From Parus major (taxonomy: Eukaryota; Chordata; Aves; Passeriformes; Paridae), in NCBI RefSeq assembly GCF_001522545.3, contig NC_031768.1, positions 80,137,769 to 80,201,768 of the forward strand: a DNA stretch of 64,000 nucleotides. The letters are read 5' to 3'. The first letter of the stretch is position 1; every line of letters starts with the position of its first letter. Shown one piece after another: positions 60,123-64,000 of the stretch. Under the pieces are notes generated by a model that was not told the DNA's origin, searched no databases, and saw only the letters and a program-made list of their open reading frames with translations. The translations under genes were made by a program, and so were the position numbers.

Positions 60123-63100
60123 TGAAAATTCAGATGAACTGTGCCCTAGAAGTGCCCATTTCTTCTAGGAGAGGAGAAGCGCAGGCTGAGTAGTTCAGAG
60201 ATGGGCATTCACAGTATGGTAAGATGAACTCCACCATCTACATCCATTCTAACTTCCTGACTGAGAATTGAGTATCTCCATCTTGATTATTAGCTCCTGT
60301 TAAATCATTATATGAACAATCTTTCTGCAGGCATGGTAGCAAACCCACTTAAATCAGAAGGACTGTTCACTTGCTCAGAACCACATGAGCTTAACAGCAA
60401 TGTTGGATCCAGATAATGGATCCACTGTTGTGGATTACTAGCACTCTATGCCTCAGTTTCCCTGCGAGGAATAAATATCAATTCTTACTTGCCAAACACT
60501 GAAGAGAATGGATGAAAAATTACTCTTAAAAGTCACTCTAATTCTCCCCAGAAAAAAAATAACCTGTTTGTCCAAGACAGAGAATCTCATTTCTTCTGGA
60601 TATGGTATGGTAATTCTCACACATTTTTTGTTTTCTAAAAGCCATGTAACTTTTTCAGTAAAACCTTAGGACGGAGAATAATTCTTTTTGATAATTCTAA
60701 CCTGACTGCTATTCCAATTTCTACCTGACATTATTTCTCAGCAGATGAATCCAGTCTGTCACAAGGATCTTATAAAGAAATAAGCAATTACTAATTTCTG
60801 GCACTCAGCTAGAAGCTTTCTTTTAGCTAAATTCCAGGGGAAAAAAATGAAATACAAAGTAGAGCCTTATATGTCAGCAAACAGAAATCCTATTTATTGA
60901 CAGCTTCCAGAGGCCTTTTGAGTAAAAGAGCAATACAAGGTCTCTGGAGAATGTTTCTGGTGATGCTCAAGCCTGAATAGCATTAAAGGATATAATTTTG
61001 CAATTTCTCTTATGCGGCGAACTGTGAAGTTTTCATTTCTAGGTTAGTTTTTTCATCAATTCCTTAATTAAAAGTAATCAGCAGACTGATATTTTATTTT
61101 TTTTTTCTCAAAATAGAAACTCATATGCAGATTTAGCATAGAATAGCAGTTTCGTTCCTTCATTAGTCACTAGTTGACTTGCAATTTCAGGCTGGGAAGC
61201 CCTGTCATTGTAGGATTTTACAGGGATACAAAGAATTGTGTATCTTACACACAACAGGAAAAAATCCTCTACAAACTTGTTTAGATAACTGAATTTTTAC
61301 GACAATAAAAATTATCTGAAGCTACACAAGTTGTTACCCAACAGAGTTAGCTAAAGCTTAAAGTTGGATCTAACTTCTGATCCCACTTTCCTCCATATGC
61401 CAAGCGATTTCACTGGCATCTGTTGGAGTTTTAAGTCAGGTTTATGCCCAAAAATACTTAGAATTTAGGATAAAGGTCCCACTGTTTATTTAAGTTGGCA
61501 TATGCCTGTTTTAAAGTGTAGATAAAGTCAAAGTCCTCCAGTGACATCTGAGACTCCTCCTTCCCCACAGAATACATGAGAAAATATTCATACACATACC
61601 CAAGTTTCAGCACTTTAGAGATCCTTGGGGCATATCCTGAGAAGTTCTACCAACATGGGGGAGTGAACCTAGCAAAATGAAAATTTGCAAAATCATGCAG
61701 AGATAGTGGCTGGGTTTAACAGAATGTTTCACTCTGCTAACTCTGCTGCTAAGACATAATTTTAAAAAGCACCATGTAAGTATTCCCTAGGTTTGGGGAT
61801 TGTACCCATATATAAACTCAGGAATTTGAAGAGCTGATCATAGCAAAGCCCTCTTGCAGAAATGCAGGGTGACTACCCACATAAAGGTGTAGAGTTGCCT
61901 AGTGTGTCTCAGTAAGGACCCTGTCCTGATAACCAATGGACAATAAACTGTTCATCCTTGTCCAGTGCCAAAGCCCACAAACATATTTAACCCTAAACCT
62001 TCTAAACCTGTAAGATATTATTGCTTGCACACTCCAGCTTGTGCTGGACACTTCTGGATGAAGTGGTTTTACACACAGCAGATCTGCTATTAAACATGGC
62101 ACAGGTGGCCAGTGATATCCTGGTCAGCATTTTGACACATACTTTGTGCTTAGAAGTCCAGCTTCATGTCAGAGCAAAGACTGATCACAGCAACAAAAAA
62201 ATCTAAATTAATTAATTTAAAGCTTTTATTTTTAATGTGGACATGAAGCCAATATAGGCTGGAAAAGAGGTTATTTCAGGCTATGGAAAAGAGTCATCTC
62301 TCTAGCAAAAAAGATAAAGCAAATTTTCCAAACTAGTTTCCACACCTCTGTCACAAGCTGTATCTCCTGCTGACTCCACAAGGAATGAGAGATTGGCAAG
62401 TTTATCCTGGCTGAAAATCTTACATACTGTTCTGAGCGACTCTTTTGCAAATAGCTCTCCTCTGACTGAAAGGCTCTTCTAGCACTTCACAGCTCAGCTG
62501 TCTTGAGAGCTCACTTCTATCTTAGATAACTCTTAAGTACATGGTTTCCCACCCTTTTCCTTATCCTACTCTGGCCTTCTACCTTATCAACCTTCCTCAA
62601 GCACTGATGTTTCCAAACTGAAGTATTTGGGCTTCCAGACACCTCAAACTGTTCTCAGATTGCTAATGGTTGAAATATGACCAGCCTGGGTGGCAGTGTG
62701 TGTCTCTAGCATCCCACCACTGTGGCCAAATGACAAAGGCAGTAGGGAGATGAATTTATGCTTGCTCTGTCTGAAACTCCTGATACTCTGTCAGCCTCAA
62801 TATTTCAGGATTATGCCTGTACCAGCTTTCAGGAGATAATCAACATGATCTCACACAAGCATACAGAATGTGTTTATCCACTTAAACATCTTGCTTCCTT
62901 CTAGAAGTATTTGACCTCTGAAATTGCAGACATATTGCAGAATATTTCCAAAACTAGATTCTTTCTTGCATTCGTGAATCATCAGTGGTCTGCTTCCATG
63001 GTATTACATATTCTATGCAAGAGCAACACAGTGTGTGAGTACATACCCCATTTTTGTGCCATAATTGATATTCAAAATTAGATGGGATACAAACTAAATA

Positions 63101-64000
63101 AGTTAAACCAAATTATGTTAACATTCATAGTTCAGAAAAACATATGCTAATGAACTTATCAGATAAAGACAGAGGAATTTTTCTTCTCAAACATATACAA
63201 AATTCTTTTTTTTTATGTAAAATGATCTTTCAGAGGCTGTGACTGAAAAAGACATCTGTTACTCAGGCACATAAGCACATATTTAAGTTAAGCCACCAGT
63301 ATAGACTGAATTTAGTGTCTCCACTAATAGGTATGGAATGTAAGAGAGCACTTCTCTGATCCATGGTTGAGGACCTGTATTTCCATATAAATATTTAAAA
63401 GGAGCTTTATCCAGGCAAAATGAATGCCAGTCACATATGATACCAAGAGTATTCACCCTGTGAGAAAAGCAGCCTGAACAGCCTACAGCTCTAGAACCAG
63501 AGTAGAAAAAAAATAATTTTAAGCTGTCTAAATGATGATATTTTTTATAATCAAAACTACAGATCTGAAATGGGTGGCCAAAAATCCAAATCTAAATGTA
63601 TCAAGTTCTCTAGTACCTTCTGGCATGCAAATTACCTACCTGTCATTTCTAGGACCATTTCTTAGAATAGCATGATGGATCTGACAACAGGGATACAATT
63701 TCCAGCATTAAAGTAATGCTGCACAAACAATTTTGCATACTCTGAAAGGAGAAAGAGGCAAAGAAAATATTTTTAAAAATCCTATACAATTGAGAGTCAA
63801 TAAAAGCTGTTCAGAGGAGTTGTGAAGTTTCTATACTTGGAATTAATCAAAATCTACATAGATATGGCCCTGAGCAGCTTGTTCTAGAGGACACTTATTT
63901 AGGCAAAGTTGATGGATGGCAGTTTACAGGTCTCTTTCGACTTCAGCTAAAAACTTGTGAATTCTTTTCTTTGCCTCCAAATCTTGTCCGCACTTGATTG
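60123..64000. other. Unique intergenic sequence to the window end
   Basis: No gene, RNA or transposon recognised. Two frames overlap on opposite strands at 61899-62206 (67 and 61 codons) and have no domain signal. T-tracts lie near 61096-61106 and 63205-63213. Confidence 0.5.

Noticed and set aside
1..64000. CRISPR arrays, operons, tRNA or rRNA genes, telomeric repeats
   Set aside because: None of the required patterns (regular spaced repeats, Shine-Dalgarno-led gene chains, cloverleaf sequences with A/B boxes, TTAGGG runs) were seen, and the repeat content is vertebrate.

Overview
This window looks like non-coding DNA from a bird nuclear genome, most likely a passerine. The main evidence is the repeat content: 3' fragments of CR1 LINEs (non-LTR retrotransposons of reptiles and birds) and solo LTRs of endogenous retroviruses that resemble passerine ERV LTR families from memory. 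The sequence is visibly AT-rich, has few CpGs, and contains assembly gaps at tandem repeats. I found no host protein-coding exon, tRNA, rRNA, CRISPR array or bacterial-type gene that I can support. All longer open frames are retroelement remnants, artefacts of N runs or simple repeats, or unrecognised frames of a length chance can produce.

Layout: 1-1197 is unique sequence. 1198-2301 is a plus-strand ERV LTR holding a 305-bp gap. 2302-8744 is mostly unique, with a TC microsatellite at 4817 and a plus-strand CR1 3' end at 5934-6463. 8745-9681 is a minus-strand LTR of the same broad family. 10.2-18.9 kb is a cluster of seven CR1 3' fragments, all on the minus strand, including two places where one CR1 fragment abuts another. 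19373-19575 is an LTR fragment with an 18-bp triplication. 24372-24783 is a probable LTR of another family. 31873-32125 is a long pyrimidine microsatellite with a 77-bp gap. 36612-36740 is a CR1 fragment. 38893-39453 and about 59533-60122 are two related plus-strand LTRs. The 20 kb between those two LTRs contains almost no repeat I can recognise, and 60123-64000 is unique.

No genes act together here. The window is best read as a gene desert, or a very large intron, littered with dead retroelements. I did not find a new biological system. The most unusual local structures are a perfect 18-bp-stem hairpin with a 3-nt loop at 29365-29403, a 28-bp perfect AT palindrome at 12049-12076, the 44-52-bp tandem unit inside three LTR copies, the one-sided CR1 cluster, and a gene-like island at 57.4-58.2 kb with an unrecognised 184-codon frame and a consensus splice donor. 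Names of repeat families and matches to consensus rest on memory of these families, not on a database search.
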